DNA of 64,000 bases from Promineifilum sp. (GTDB taxonomy: Bacteria; Chloroflexota; Anaerolineae; Promineifilales; Promineifilaceae): NCBI GenBank assembly GCA_020634335.1, contig JACKBY010000001.1, positions 62,001 through 126,000 of the forward strand, given 5' to 3'. Made by a program: the position numbers and the translations under genes. The notes under the pieces were generated by a model that worked only from the letters and a program-made list of their open reading frames with translations, had not been told where the DNA came from and did no database searches. Below are positions 34,126 to 42,375 of this stretch, piece after piece; within the stretch, counting starts at the first letter, position 1, and each line of letters begins with the position of its first letter.

Positions 34126-34746
34126 ATGTTTATGCGACCGAGAATTAATTTACACTTATCGATCTCTTTGTTCGTCACATTTGTGGCAGTTCTGTTGCTG
34201 GTAGCTTGCGGCTCCGCCAATCCACCAGCCGCGCCAACCCTCGAAAGCGTGCCGGCCGGCGTCGAAAGCGCGCCGACCGTGGCCCCGGCCGACGCCGGCG
34301 GCCAGGGCTATCCCGCGCCTACGGCGTCCTCCGACGAGCCGTATCCGTTCGTCGTGATACCGACTGCCGCGCCAACCCTCACACCACTTTCCTATCCCGC
34401 AGTTGAGGAAGTTTTCCAGGAGCCGCGCTTCCACATCGATCAACCGGTATCGGCCGGCGCAACCGACATTACGGGGCAAGCGCCGCCGAACACGCCGCTG
34501 GCCGTTCTGGATATCACCTATAACGGCGCAGTCCTGGGCCTGGGTCGCAGCGACGACAGCGGCCGATTCTCTGTGCCGGTTACAGGCCTGATCGAAGGCA
34601 ATCGCATCGGCCTGGGAATCGGCGAGCTGGCCCCCGGACAGACCATCGAGCAGATGGCCGAGTTCTACTTCCCCTATCGCGGGGAGGGGTTCATGAACGT
34701 TCCCAATCTGGGTATCTATTTTGATACGGCATTGGTGACACCCTAG
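34126..34746 (+). CDS. Lipoprotein with Pro-rich linker and beta domain
   Basis: 206 residues. Signal peptide with lipobox LLLVAC, then a low-complexity Pro/Ala/Thr linker (residues about 28-95), then a roughly 110-residue beta-rich domain of the bacterial Ig/carboxypeptidase-regulatory kind (TDITGQAPPNTPLAVLDITY, followed by an LGLGRSDDSGRFSVPVTGL strand pair). It follows the secreted repeat protein after a terminator and probably has its own weak promoter. Role unknown; such modules often act in adhesion or surface scaffolding. Confidence 0.75.
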   Translation: MFMRPRINLHLSISLFVTFVAVLLLVACGSANPPAAPTLESVPAGVESAPTVAPADAGGQGYPAPTASSDEPYPFVVIPTAAPTLTPLSYPAVEEVFQEPRFHIDQPVSAGATDITGQAPPNTPLAVLDITYNGAVLGLGRSDDSGRFSVPVTGLIEGNRIGLGIGELAPGQTIEQMAEFYFPYRGEGFMNVPNLGIYFDTALVTP

Positions 34747-34800
34747 CTCAGCCTTTTACGGGCCTGCGGAGACGACTCTGCAGGCCCGATTCAGCCGCCC

Positions 34801-35790
34801 ATGTCTATCCTCGTCGTCAGTCTGCCCGTCCTGGCCGTCATCTTTGTCGCCAACCTCATCGCTGCGCGGGATGATGAGCGCGCCCGAACCGCTTTCAATC
34901 TCCTCTTGTTTATACTCAACCTGGCGCTCCTAATCGCCGGAATCGTCTGGCGCGTGTTGCCGTTGGAAGCGACGCCGCCACAGATGGGATTACAAATGCT
35001 TGATCAGGGATTCAGCAGCGGCACTCTGATCGGCATGGGGTTGTGGGGTATGATCGTCACCCTCAGGCCGGTTCGCCTGCGGCTGGCCCGCCTGTTTCCG
35101 GCCCTGCGTCCTGAATCACCCGTCCATACCCTGGCGCTGGTAACCGTAGGCTATCTGATCGGCAACGCGGCCTTCTCGCTGGCCCCGGGCGCGCTTGATG
35201 CCCTGGCCGAGTCCGGAGTCGAAGCAACCCTGTTCGACGTGCTGGCCCAGCAATTCGTTTTTGTCCTGGCCGCCTTTGTGGGCGTGGGATTTCTGACCCG
35301 CCGTGATGGGCCGGCGCTCAAGGAGCGACTGGGATTAGAGCGACCAACGGCCGCCCAGCTATGGACGGGTGTGCGCTGGATGATCTTTTTCGTCTTTCTG
35401 CAGGCTTGCATCAGCCTGACATGGTCGCTATTCGACGCGGCACGGGTGGAGCAACTCAGCGGCATCAACGAGTCGTTGCTGGGAAACTTCGATACCGTGT
35501 GGGAGTGGTTTCTGCTGGCCGCGTCCGCCGGAGTGGGCGAGGAGGTGCTGTTTCGGGGCGCGTTACAACCCGTGTTCGGCATTTTGCCCACCTCGCTCAT
35601 CTTCGCCGTATCCCACGTGCAGTATGGCCTGTCTCCGGCGACGCTGGCCGTCTTCTTGCTCAGCCTCATCCTGGGCGTCATTCGCAAGCGCAGCAATACG
35701 ACCGTGGCTATCCTGGTTCACGCGGGATACAATTTCATCCTGGGCCTTCTGAGCTTGCTGGCCGTCTACCTGGCGCCGTTTGCGCGCTAG
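34801..35790 (+). CDS. CPBP-family intramembrane metalloprotease
   Basis: 329 residues with about eight membrane helices. The CPBP catalytic motifs are present: EEVLFRG (EExxxR), FAVSHVQYG (FxxxH) and HAGYNF (HxxxB). These enzymes are related to Rce1 and often work in bacteriocin self-immunity or membrane protein processing, but the substrate here is unknown. The first 100 residues form an extra three-helix region. It ends just before the tRNA-Pro gene on the same strand. Confidence 0.9.
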   Translation: MSILVVSLPVLAVIFVANLIAARDDERARTAFNLLLFILNLALLIAGIVWRVLPLEATPPQMGLQMLDQGFSSGTLIGMGLWGMIVTLRPVRLRLARLFPALRPESPVHTLALVTVGYLIGNAAFSLAPGALDALAESGVEATLFDVLAQQFVFVLAAFVGVGFLTRRDGPALKERLGLERPTAAQLWTGVRWMIFFVFLQACISLTWSLFDAARVEQLSGINESLLGNFDTVWEWFLLAASAGVGEEVLFRGALQPVFGILPTSLIFAVSHVQYGLSPATLAVFLLSLILGVIRKRSNTTVAILVHAGYNFILGLLSLLAVYLAPFAR

Positions 35791-35818
35791 ACTGCCCCGT
35801 TAGCATGCCCCGCGCTGT

Positions 35819-35847
35819 TTGCTCATTGCCTTCCAGCCTGATATAAT
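35819..35847 (+). promoter_or_regulatory. Promoter of tRNA-Pro
   Basis: TTGCTC (35819-35824), 17-base spacer, TATAAT (35842-35847), 12 bases before the mature tRNA 5' end. A perfect -10 box, as expected for a stable RNA gene. Confidence 0.8.
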
Positions 35848-35859
35848 CTACGTTGCAGT

Positions 35860-35933
35860 CGGGGCATGGCGCAGCTTGGTAGCGCGCTTCAATGGGGTTG
35901 AAGAGGTCGTGGGTTCGAGTCCCGCTGCCCCGA
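35860..35933 (+). tRNA. tRNA-Pro (GGG)
   Basis: 74 nt. Acceptor CGGGGCA / TGCCCCG pairs perfectly, discriminator A; D arm GCGCAGCTTGGTAGCGC, anticodon arm CTTCA-ATGGGGT-TGAAG with anticodon GGG, and T arm GTGGGTTCGAGTCCCGC (GTTCGAGTC core). The CCA end is not encoded. An intrinsic terminator follows at 35940. Confidence 0.96.
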
Positions 35934-35939
35934 CACTCG

Positions 35940-35974
35940 AAGACGCTGCGTCAACCCGACGCAGCGTCTTTTGC
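35940..35974 (+). terminator. Intrinsic terminator of tRNA-Pro
   Basis: Arms AAGACGCTGCGTC and GACGCAGCGTCTT (13 bp) with an AACCC loop, then TTGC. Placed seven bases after the tRNA. Confidence 0.88.
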
Positions 35975-35994
35975 TTCCTGCCACGAATTAACCA

Positions 35995-36474
35995 ATGAGT
36001 AGTCAAGTTCTTCGCGTCCGACGCGCCGTCACCTGGGTATTGTCGATAATCGGCGTCTTTCTGATCATTGGCGCCATCGTGGCGGAGCTATACAAGCTGG
36101 GGCCGACGCCGGGCTTCGGCGTCTTGCAGACGCTCGTCTTTTTGCTGGGCATGACAGCACTGACGGTGGCGATCTACCTCCACCTGAGCGCCTTGCGACC
36201 GACCGATGCGCCCCCCTCGCTCCAGGCTGAAATCGCCGTGCGCCTTTCGGCCACCGGCCTGGTCTTGTGCTATGTCAGCGGCTTCGCCGACCTGATTCGT
36301 ATCGGCACCCACGTAGCTCCGGAATTCGACCGGCCGTTCATTGGCCCTCTGCAACTGAGCGGGTTGTTGCTGGGGATGCTTGTGCTGGTTGCCGGGATGC
36401 TCCTCTACTACACGAGTCGCGGCCGGCGACCATCATCCTCGATGGAGTTTATTCTCAACGGCAAGAAAAAATAG
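35995..36474 (+). CDS. Small four-helix membrane protein
   Basis: 159 residues with four hydrophobic helices (about 10-33, 42-62, 80-100 and 118-142) and short basic ends (RRAVTWVLS ... TSRGRRPSSS). No catalytic motif or known domain is recognised. The GKKK tail is strongly positive, suggesting a cytoplasmic C-terminus. It lies between the tRNA-Pro terminator and the convergent sortase-like gene. Possibly a sensor or assembly factor; nothing in the sequence decides. Confidence 0.7.
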   Translation: MSSQVLRVRRAVTWVLSIIGVFLIIGAIVAELYKLGPTPGFGVLQTLVFLLGMTALTVAIYLHLSALRPTDAPPSLQAEIAVRLSATGLVLCYVSGFADLIRIGTHVAPEFDRPFIGPLQLSGLLLGMLVLVAGMLLYYTSRGRRPSSSMEFILNGKKK

Positions 36475-36499
36475 ACGGGTCCGCACCAATCGGAGCAAG

Positions 36500-37879
36500 C
36501 TACTGCAAGCCGCTTAGCTCGAATGGTTGGCTGAGAAGTGTGAACACGGCCGAGGCCGAGCCGATCGGCCGCTGGTAGGTCACGGCAAACTGTAACGTCT
36601 GGTTCGGCGGCACGGTCCACGGAAACGGCGGATTCGTCGCCAGCAGCAGATAGTCGGAGCCGGCCGGGGTGCGCAGCGATACGTCTTCCCGCGCGATGAC
36701 CAGCGGTTGGACGCCGACGTTAGTCACCTGCCCCACGATGATCAGATTATTCAAATCGGGTGTGATCGTCGCTTGTTGCAGAGAGATAACCGCGCTCTGG
36801 CCGGCCGCTCCGCCGGCTGTGAATGGTAAAACGCCCTGCACCTCGCTGCCATCGGGCGCGGTAATCGTCCAGGTCAAATTGGGGCTGACCAGGCCGGCCG
36901 GTATCTGATAACCGGCCGTGGCGGTAACCGACTGCCCGGCGTTGACGAAACCGCTCAGTGGTGGATAGTTTCCCAGACGGCTGGCAATGGGGTTCAGCGC
37001 ATATTGATTGCCCAGCTCGTCGGATAAGGTGAACCGATAGGTGCTGGTATCAATCGCCGACAGGCCCACGTTCTGCATCACAAAATCGATCAGGAAGAAG
37101 CCGAAACCAACGGGAGCCTCGGGTCGATTAGTCAGGAAAGAACTGGCTTGGGGTGTAAACTGGACTTCCCCCAGTTGGGCCGTTTCGCCCATCTGAATCA
37201 CGTTGCCGCCGGTCGTCTGCGAAGCCGCGGCCACTTCGTAGCGGCCGCGCACTACCAGCCGGTTGTCGTCATCACTCTCCAGCAGCATGAGCGTAATGCC
37301 TGGCGTCTGCTGGTTGAAAACGTTGCGGTCGGTGCTGGCGACGAGATTGCGGCTGTCAAAACTGAACGTGTGGGTGACCCCCTGGCGCGTGGTGACGACC
37401 ATCTGTTGCCCCGGCGCGAGCGATTCCAGAAAGGTCTGGTTGGCCTCGGAGTCGGCCAGACCAAAGACGTAGTTAACGATTGTACCGTTGATCCAGACGG
37501 CCGTAGCCTCATCGACCTCCGGGCTCCACAAGCCGTCGACGCCGATATTCTGTGGCTGCACGGCCCAGCGACGGTCGAGTATGTCCAGCGTGGCCGGCGC
37601 GTCGAGCGTGACGGAGATGGTGCCGGAGTCGCTGACGCCGACAATGATGGGCTGGACTGCGGTTTGCTGAGTCGCGTCGGGGAAGGGGGTCGGTTCGCCG
37701 GCGGCGGGCGTGCTGCTGCCGGTCTGCTGGTCGCCCTCGCCAAGCATCGGTCGCAGGAGGATAAAGCCCATGATGCAGGCGGCCAACAAGGCAATGACCG
37801 CCACAACGCCCAGCAACAAGAGGGCGGGATTGGCGGTTAAGCGCTGTCTGGTGGAAGGAGGCTGCTGATCGGCCGACAT
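36500..37879 (-). CDS. Membrane-anchored protein with a catalytically dead sortase-like domain
   Basis: 459 residues: cytoplasmic N-terminus, one membrane helix (about 18-42), a Pro/Thr linker, then beta domain 1 (about 80-215) that reads like a sortase barrel (AVWINGTIVNYVFG, LAPGQQMVVTTRQGVTHTFS, and ITLMLLES then RLVVRGRY). The catalytic His position is taken by ING and the Cys position by LES, so it should not be active; the Arg (RLVVRGR) remains. Residues about 220-459 are two further beta domains of the DUF4352/TRF2-like kind (IDFVMQNVGLSAIDTSTYRF, then IIVGQVTNVGVQPL). It is the second gene in an operon with the Calx-beta exoprotein. The sortase reading is inference. Confidence 0.78.
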   Translation of the reverse strand: MSADQQPPSTRQRLTANPALLLLGVVAVIALLAACIMGFILLRPMLGEGDQQTGSSTPAAGEPTPFPDATQQTAVQPIIVGVSDSGTISVTLDAPATLDILDRRWAVQPQNIGVDGLWSPEVDEATAVWINGTIVNYVFGLADSEANQTFLESLAPGQQMVVTTRQGVTHTFSFDSRNLVASTDRNVFNQQTPGITLMLLESDDDNRLVVRGRYEVAAASQTTGGNVIQMGETAQLGEVQFTPQASSFLTNRPEAPVGFGFFLIDFVMQNVGLSAIDTSTYRFTLSDELGNQYALNPIASRLGNYPPLSGFVNAGQSVTATAGYQIPAGLVSPNLTWTITAPDGSEVQGVLPFTAGGAAGQSAVISLQQATITPDLNNLIIVGQVTNVGVQPLVIAREDVSLRTPAGSDYLLLATNPPFPWTVPPNQTLQFAVTYQRPIGSASAVFTLLSQPFELSGLQ

Positions 37880-37924
37880 ATTACTCGTAACAAGACGCCG
37901 CAGGCACGCCTGTGGTTCCGCTCC

Positions 37925-39775
37925 TTACGGGATGCCGATGGGCAGCGGCAACGGGGCCACGCGCACGGCAATATTGGATTCTCCGGGGCCGACAATCTGG
38001 CTGAAGCTGAGCAAAGGCACTTCGACGCGCACGGCCCCACTGCTGGGCACAGCCTCGAAGCGCACCGACCCGGCCTGATTCGTATAACCAAAGGCGATGA
38101 GACGGCCATTGGTATTGTCGAACAGGGCCACGGCTACATCGATGATGCCTTCGTTGTCTTCCGGCGTGAAATTAAAATTGCTGTCGTAGAAGACGGTCAC
38201 ATTGACCGTGGAGACGCCCAGAGAACCGACCGGCGGTGTGGCTGTGGGCAATGGTTGAATAGTCACTTCGGGGATGACGACCGGCGACGGGGTCAGGATG
38301 GCCGATAGATCGAACGGTGTCACCGTCGGGAACGGGGTGATGGTCGGGGCGATGGGTATGACGCCACCGCCGCCGCCCGTTGTGGGAGGCAAGGTGGGCG
38401 TCGCCGTGGGCGGCACAGTGGATGTGCAGGCCAGCGTATAGGTGAATTGGGCCGCCTGGGCCAACGGCACCGGGTTAACGGGCCCCACGAGGACGTGGAG
38501 CCAGCCGGTGTAGGTGGACGTATACGTCAGCCGGCTGCCTTTGTTGCCGGGTTCCTTGTCGTCGTTGCCCAGTTGCGGGTTGAAATCCTCGCCGTTAGGG
38601 CCAAGAAAGATCATGTTGGTATCGGTCACGCTGGAGAGATCAGTTGTCTCGCAGGTAATAGTCGTGCCTGGTTTAACCCAGATGCGATAGAAATCCTGAT
38701 CCGGGCCTTCGCGAAACGGGGGGACGAAGTTAAAAGCCTGTGATTGGTTCTCGCCAAAGAGGCAGGCAATCGCCAGTTGGCCGTTGGGTTCGCAGGCGTC
38801 GGAGCCGGTTCGCGTCGGCAGCAGTGTCGGCGTCGGCGTCGGCGTCGGCTCATCCATGGCGTCGACCATCAGGCAATAGGTTTTGTTGGCCGCGTCGGCC
38901 GGGCTTTTATTGACCACGCGCGCGAAATAGATGCCCGTTGTGCCGGCCCGCACGACGACTTGCGATGATAAATTGCCGGGCACGCCACCGAAGTCGTCAT
39001 TTTCGGCGATAGGCTCGCCATTCTGGTTATATATCTTCAGAACGGTATCAATGCCCGGGGACAGCTGGTCGGTCAGGATTTTGTAGAACGTGCCGTTTTT
39101 GACGGCAAAGGCGTAGTAGTCCAGGTCGCCGGGCGGCCACAGGGTGAGCTGGCAGGTGGCCGCGGCGTCGGGCTGAATCTGGTAGGCTTCCTGGAAAGTG
39201 TTGTTCGGCTCGGTCAGATCGACGAAGATGGGCGTGCCCGTGGCGGCCGTGGGGCGAGGCGTGGCCGTTGCCAGGTCATCATCGGTGATGACTAGTGTGG
39301 CCTGTGAAGTGCCTATATTAGCCGTATTCGGCGTCTGTAACTGGAGAATCAGGTTGACAGTCTCGTTCGGCTCATTCAAGATGTTGTCGTTGTTGATCGT
39401 GACTTCAAACGTCTGGGTATTCTGAGTCGAGTTCGTAAAAGTCAATTGTCCGGATTTGGACACGTAATCTCCACCCGCACCTTCCGTCGCCGTTCCGGGC
39501 ACCGTGATGTAGGTGACGACGACGTCTTCGCCGGACGCCGGCGTCAGGGTCACGCTGACGCTGATTACAGCCGGCCCCTGGTTTTCAGCCACGGTGTAGA
39601 CAGTGTTGACGAAGCCCACTGTGGGTTTGGTTTGCTGGGCAGGAATGGCGCGAACGGAAGGGGGGTGAGACGCCGCGCTCAAGTAGGCAATAAGAACCGC
39701 CGCACCCAAGAGGACAAAGGGAGATTGTCGCCAAATCCGCGCACGTGTGATGCGTTTAATCATGTGCCTCTGCAT
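37925..39775 (-). CDS. Secreted Calx-beta / pre-peptidase-domain protein
   Basis: 616 residues. Signal peptide with hydrophobic FVLLGAAVLIAYLSAAS. Calx-beta domain at about 45-165 (VTYITVPGTATEGAGGDY, QTFEVTINNDNILNEPNET and VITDDDLATA). Two PPC-like domains follow (CQLTLWPPGDLDYYAF and GPDQDFYRIWVKPGTTITC), separated by Pro/Thr linkers with PTPTPT and PTATPT runs. A C-terminal SdrD-B/CNA-B-type domain (FYDSNFNFTPEDNEGIIDVA) ends the protein. Calx-beta and PPC modules bind calcium or assist surface assembly. An ATG four codons in is an alternative start. It is followed after 45 bases by the sortase-like gene. Confidence 0.85.
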   Translation of the reverse strand: MQRHMIKRITRARIWRQSPFVLLGAAVLIAYLSAASHPPSVRAIPAQQTKPTVGFVNTVYTVAENQGPAVISVSVTLTPASGEDVVVTYITVPGTATEGAGGDYVSKSGQLTFTNSTQNTQTFEVTINNDNILNEPNETVNLILQLQTPNTANIGTSQATLVITDDDLATATPRPTAATGTPIFVDLTEPNNTFQEAYQIQPDAAATCQLTLWPPGDLDYYAFAVKNGTFYKILTDQLSPGIDTVLKIYNQNGEPIAENDDFGGVPGNLSSQVVVRAGTTGIYFARVVNKSPADAANKTYCLMVDAMDEPTPTPTPTLLPTRTGSDACEPNGQLAIACLFGENQSQAFNFVPPFREGPDQDFYRIWVKPGTTITCETTDLSSVTDTNMIFLGPNGEDFNPQLGNDDKEPGNKGSRLTYTSTYTGWLHVLVGPVNPVPLAQAAQFTYTLACTSTVPPTATPTLPPTTGGGGGVIPIAPTITPFPTVTPFDLSAILTPSPVVIPEVTIQPLPTATPPVGSLGVSTVNVTVFYDSNFNFTPEDNEGIIDVAVALFDNTNGRLIAFGYTNQAGSVRFEAVPSSGAVRVEVPLLSFSQIVGPGESNIAVRVAPLPLPIGIP

Positions 39776-39876
39776 TGGTCCCCACGCGACTGTATCGTCA
39801 CCAGGACAGACCGATTATAGGGCCACAATAACCGGCTGGCAAATCGCCGGCCGCCCATGCCTTCCCTGAATACAAA

Positions 39877-39904
39877 ACAGCCGGGAAATACTCATCCCGG
39901 CTGT
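39877..39904 (-). terminator. Intrinsic terminator of clpP
   Basis: Minus-strand stem ACAGCCGGGA with complement, eight-base loop, then TTTTG. It closes the tig-clpP operon. Confidence 0.85.
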
Positions 39905-39938
39905 CCTGCAAACCATGTGATCTGGGTATCAAATCGCT

Positions 39939-40559
39939 CTAGAGGCCATTGCCGTTCAGGCTCTGGGCGTTATCGAGGACCTGATCGACCAAACCGTAGT
40001 CACGGGCCTGAGCCGCGGTCATGTACAGATCGCGGTCGGTATCTTTCTCGATGCGCTCAATCGTCTGGCCGGTGTGATGGCTGAGAATGCCGTTCAGGTC
40101 GGTGCGCAGCCGCAGGATTTCCTGGGCCTGGATGGCGATGTCCGACGCCTGTCCGCGCGCGCCGCCCAGCGGCTGATGGAGGTGGACGGTGGCATTGGGC
40201 AGCGCGTAGCGCATGCCGTGGGTGCCGGCGGCCAGCAAGATCGTGCCGAAGCTGGCCGTGAAGCCGACGGCCACCGTTGATACCGGGCATTCCACTTGCT
40301 GCATGGTGTCATATATAGCCATCCCGGCATACACCTGCCCGCCGGGTGAGTTAATGTACATGCGGATAGGCTTTGAGCTGTCTTCGCTGGCGAGCCACAA
40401 CAACTGGGCCACCGTCAGATTGGCGATCTGATCGTTGATGGGCGTCCCCAAAATGATGATGCGCTCTTTCAGCAAGAGCGAGAATATGTCATAGGCGCGT
40501 TCCCCCCGGCCGGTCGATTCGACCACCATGGGTACAAGCGCTGTTGGAATATCGAACAT
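39939..40559 (-). CDS. clpP: ATP-dependent Clp protease proteolytic subunit
   Basis: 206 residues from MFDIP (40559), chosen for the GAGGAG eight bases upstream over an ATG 12 codons further up. Catalytic triad Ser103 (GFTASFGTILLAAG), His128 (HLHQPLGG) and Asp177 (DTDRDLYM). Also present: RMYINSPGGQVYAGMAIYD and IIILGTPIND. The active-site Ser loop is GFTASFG rather than the usual GxAASMG. It follows trigger factor on the same strand by 114 bases, the common tig-clpP order; clpX is absent here. Confidence 0.97.
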   Translation of the reverse strand: MFDIPTALVPMVVESTGRGERAYDIFSLLLKERIIILGTPINDQIANLTVAQLLWLASEDSSKPIRMYINSPGGQVYAGMAIYDTMQQVECPVSTVAVGFTASFGTILLAAGTHGMRYALPNATVHLHQPLGGARGQASDIAIQAQEILRLRTDLNGILSHHTGQTIERIEKDTDRDLYMTAAQARDYGLVDQVLDNAQSLNGNGL

Positions 40560-40673
40560 AACTGCTTCTCCTCGAACCTGACCGCCGCCGGCCATAGGGC
40601 CGGTGCGGAAGACGGTAAAGCGCGTCGCAGGACGCCGGTCGATTGAGTATATCCGGCGACCATTAGATTCCCG

Positions 40674-42086
40674 TTATTCTTCTTCGTCGGCCGCCTCGTC
40701 CACCAAGGTATCCAGATCGGGCGCGTTACCGCTGAAAATAGCCCGCACGCGCTCGTAAGCCTTATTGCTCAGGACCTCGCTACTAATGAGGTCAAATCCC
40801 TGGCCGCTACGATAGTAGCTGCGCATGCTGTCGCGCAGGCCTTCGTTGTCAAAACGGCTGACTCGCTCTTCGATCACGTGGTCGATATCGGCCGCCCCCA
40901 CCCGCAGCTTCTCATCGAGGATGAACTGGCGCAGCGCCAGCTGGTGGCGCAATTGATCTTCGGCGTTTTCGCTGAAGTCGGCGCGCAGATTCTCCTCCGT
41001 CATGCCCTGGAGGTTTAGATAGTCTTCGTATTTCCACCCGCTGCGGGTCAGGCGGCTTTTGAAATCCTCGACCATATCGTCGATCTGCGCCTCGATAGCC
41101 GCCGGCGGATAGACCATCGTGGAGTTCTCGATCAGATGATGGATCATGTCGTCGATGGCTTTTTCCTTGATGGTGCTCTCGGCCTCTTTGGTCAGATCGC
41201 CCTGCAGGGCGTCGCGCAATTCGTCGAGCGTTTCATATTTGCCCTCCAGCTTGGCCAGTTCGTCGTCCAGCTCCGGCAACTCGCGCTTCTTGACCTCCAG
41301 CACCGTGATATCGAAAGTCGCCTCGCGGCCGGCATATTCCTCATCATGTTCATAGGGGTCGGGGAACGTGAAGCCGAACTGCTTCTGATCGCCAACGGCC
41401 ATGCCAACCACGTTGTCGACAAACGGAGTATCGGGAAACAGGGTCTTGTCGTCGAGCAGGATATCCAGGTGTTCTTCCTCGAACAGAGTTTCGCTCTTGG
41501 CCGCGTTTTCATCAGCTCCGCCTTCCTCGACCGAGCCTTCCTCCGCCTCAGGGTCAGCAGGGCGCGGGGCCAGCTTACCGCTGCCGGCGATAGCCACCAC
41601 GTCTCCGGCCTGGGCGGGCCGGTCGACGGCTTCGATATTCTGGTGGCGCACGCGGACGTATTCCAGCGCCTCATTGAGCGCTTCGTCCGTCACCGCGGCA
41701 TCCTCAACGTCCTGTCGAATTGTCCGGTAATCGCCCAGGACAACCGTGGGGGACAAGGGAACGGTAAACGTGAACACGACCGGGCTGGTCTCGATGTTTT
41801 CCAGCGTCGGCCGCGCGTAGGGCTCGATGTTCTCCTGTTCGAGAGCTTCCTCGAACACCGGCTGCACCAGGTCCTCGACGGCCTCGGCGCGCAGTGTGTC
41901 CTCGCCGATGCGGCGCACGAGCACGTCATAGGGGGCCTTGCCGGGCCGAAAGCCCGGCAATTGAACCTCACGCGCCAACTGGCGTGCCTTCACTTGCATA
42001 GCCTTGTGAACTCGTTCCTCATCTACTTCGATGGTCAATGTCAATTGCCGACGATCATCTTCGGCCGTTTGAATGGTTAGCGTCAC
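40674..42086 (-). CDS. tig: Trigger factor with acidic insertion in the PPIase domain
   Basis: 470 residues; GTG start with AAGAGG upstream. The N-terminal ribosome-binding domain carries the signature GFRPGKAP. The central FKBP-type domain is recognisable (GDVVAIAGSG ... GMAVGDQKQFGFTFPD) but interrupted by an acidic stretch of about 45 residues (EAEEGSVEEGGADENAAKSE region), much longer than in E. coli. The C-terminal helical chaperone domain ends with an acidic tail (TLVDEAADEEE). It heads the operon with clpP, after the tRNA-Leu gene and a terminator. Confidence 0.95.
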   Translation of the reverse strand: MTLTIQTAEDDRRQLTLTIEVDEERVHKAMQVKARQLAREVQLPGFRPGKAPYDVLVRRIGEDTLRAEAVEDLVQPVFEEALEQENIEPYARPTLENIETSPVVFTFTVPLSPTVVLGDYRTIRQDVEDAAVTDEALNEALEYVRVRHQNIEAVDRPAQAGDVVAIAGSGKLAPRPADPEAEEGSVEEGGADENAAKSETLFEEEHLDILLDDKTLFPDTPFVDNVVGMAVGDQKQFGFTFPDPYEHDEEYAGREATFDITVLEVKKRELPELDDELAKLEGKYETLDELRDALQGDLTKEAESTIKEKAIDDMIHHLIENSTMVYPPAAIEAQIDDMVEDFKSRLTRSGWKYEDYLNLQGMTEENLRADFSENAEDQLRHQLALRQFILDEKLRVGAADIDHVIEERVSRFDNEGLRDSMRSYYRSGQGFDLISSEVLSNKAYERVRAIFSGNAPDLDTLVDEAADEEE

Positions 42087-42103
42087 AGCGATACCTCTTG
42101 AAT

Positions 42104-42129
42104 AAAAAAGCGTTGCCGCAGCGCAACGC
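42104..42129 (-). terminator. Intrinsic terminator between tRNA-Leu and tig
   Basis: Minus strand: GCGTTGC / GCAACGC stem followed by TTTTTT (42104-42109). Separates the tRNA from trigger factor. Confidence 0.82.
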
Positions 42130-42144
42130 CTTGGATTTTAGTAA

Positions 42145-42226
42145 TGGGGATGGAGGGACTCGAACCCACACGCCTTTCGACACATGATTCTAAGTCATGC
42201 GCGTCTGCCAATTCCGCCACATCCCC
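42145..42226 (-). tRNA. tRNA-Leu (UAG)
   Basis: 82 nt, class II. Acceptor GGGGATG / CATCCCC, discriminator A; D arm GGCGGAATTGGCAGACGC; anticodon stem CATGA / TCATG around loop CTTAGAA (anticodon UAG); long variable arm TGTCGAAAGGCG; T arm with GGTTCGAGTCC. CCA not encoded. Confidence 0.96.
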
Positions 42227-42241
42227 GACAGAGCAACTTAT

Positions 42242-42269
42242 ATTATAGCTCACCCGTCGGCGTTGCCAA
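42242..42269 (-). promoter_or_regulatory. Promoter of tRNA-Leu
   Basis: Minus strand: TTGGCA, 16-base spacer, TATAAT, 15 bases before the mature tRNA end. Clear consensus -10. Confidence 0.75.
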
Positions 42270-42375
42270 AATCCCGCGCCGTGCTACTCTAGAATCAAAA
42301 GACTTGGCCGGCGACGGCTTGCGACCACGTCTCGGGGCCGCCGGATCCCAGGTCGCCAACCTCAAGGAATTGCCC

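Noticed and set aside
36500..37879. Active sortase
   Set aside because: The catalytic Cys and His positions are not conserved.
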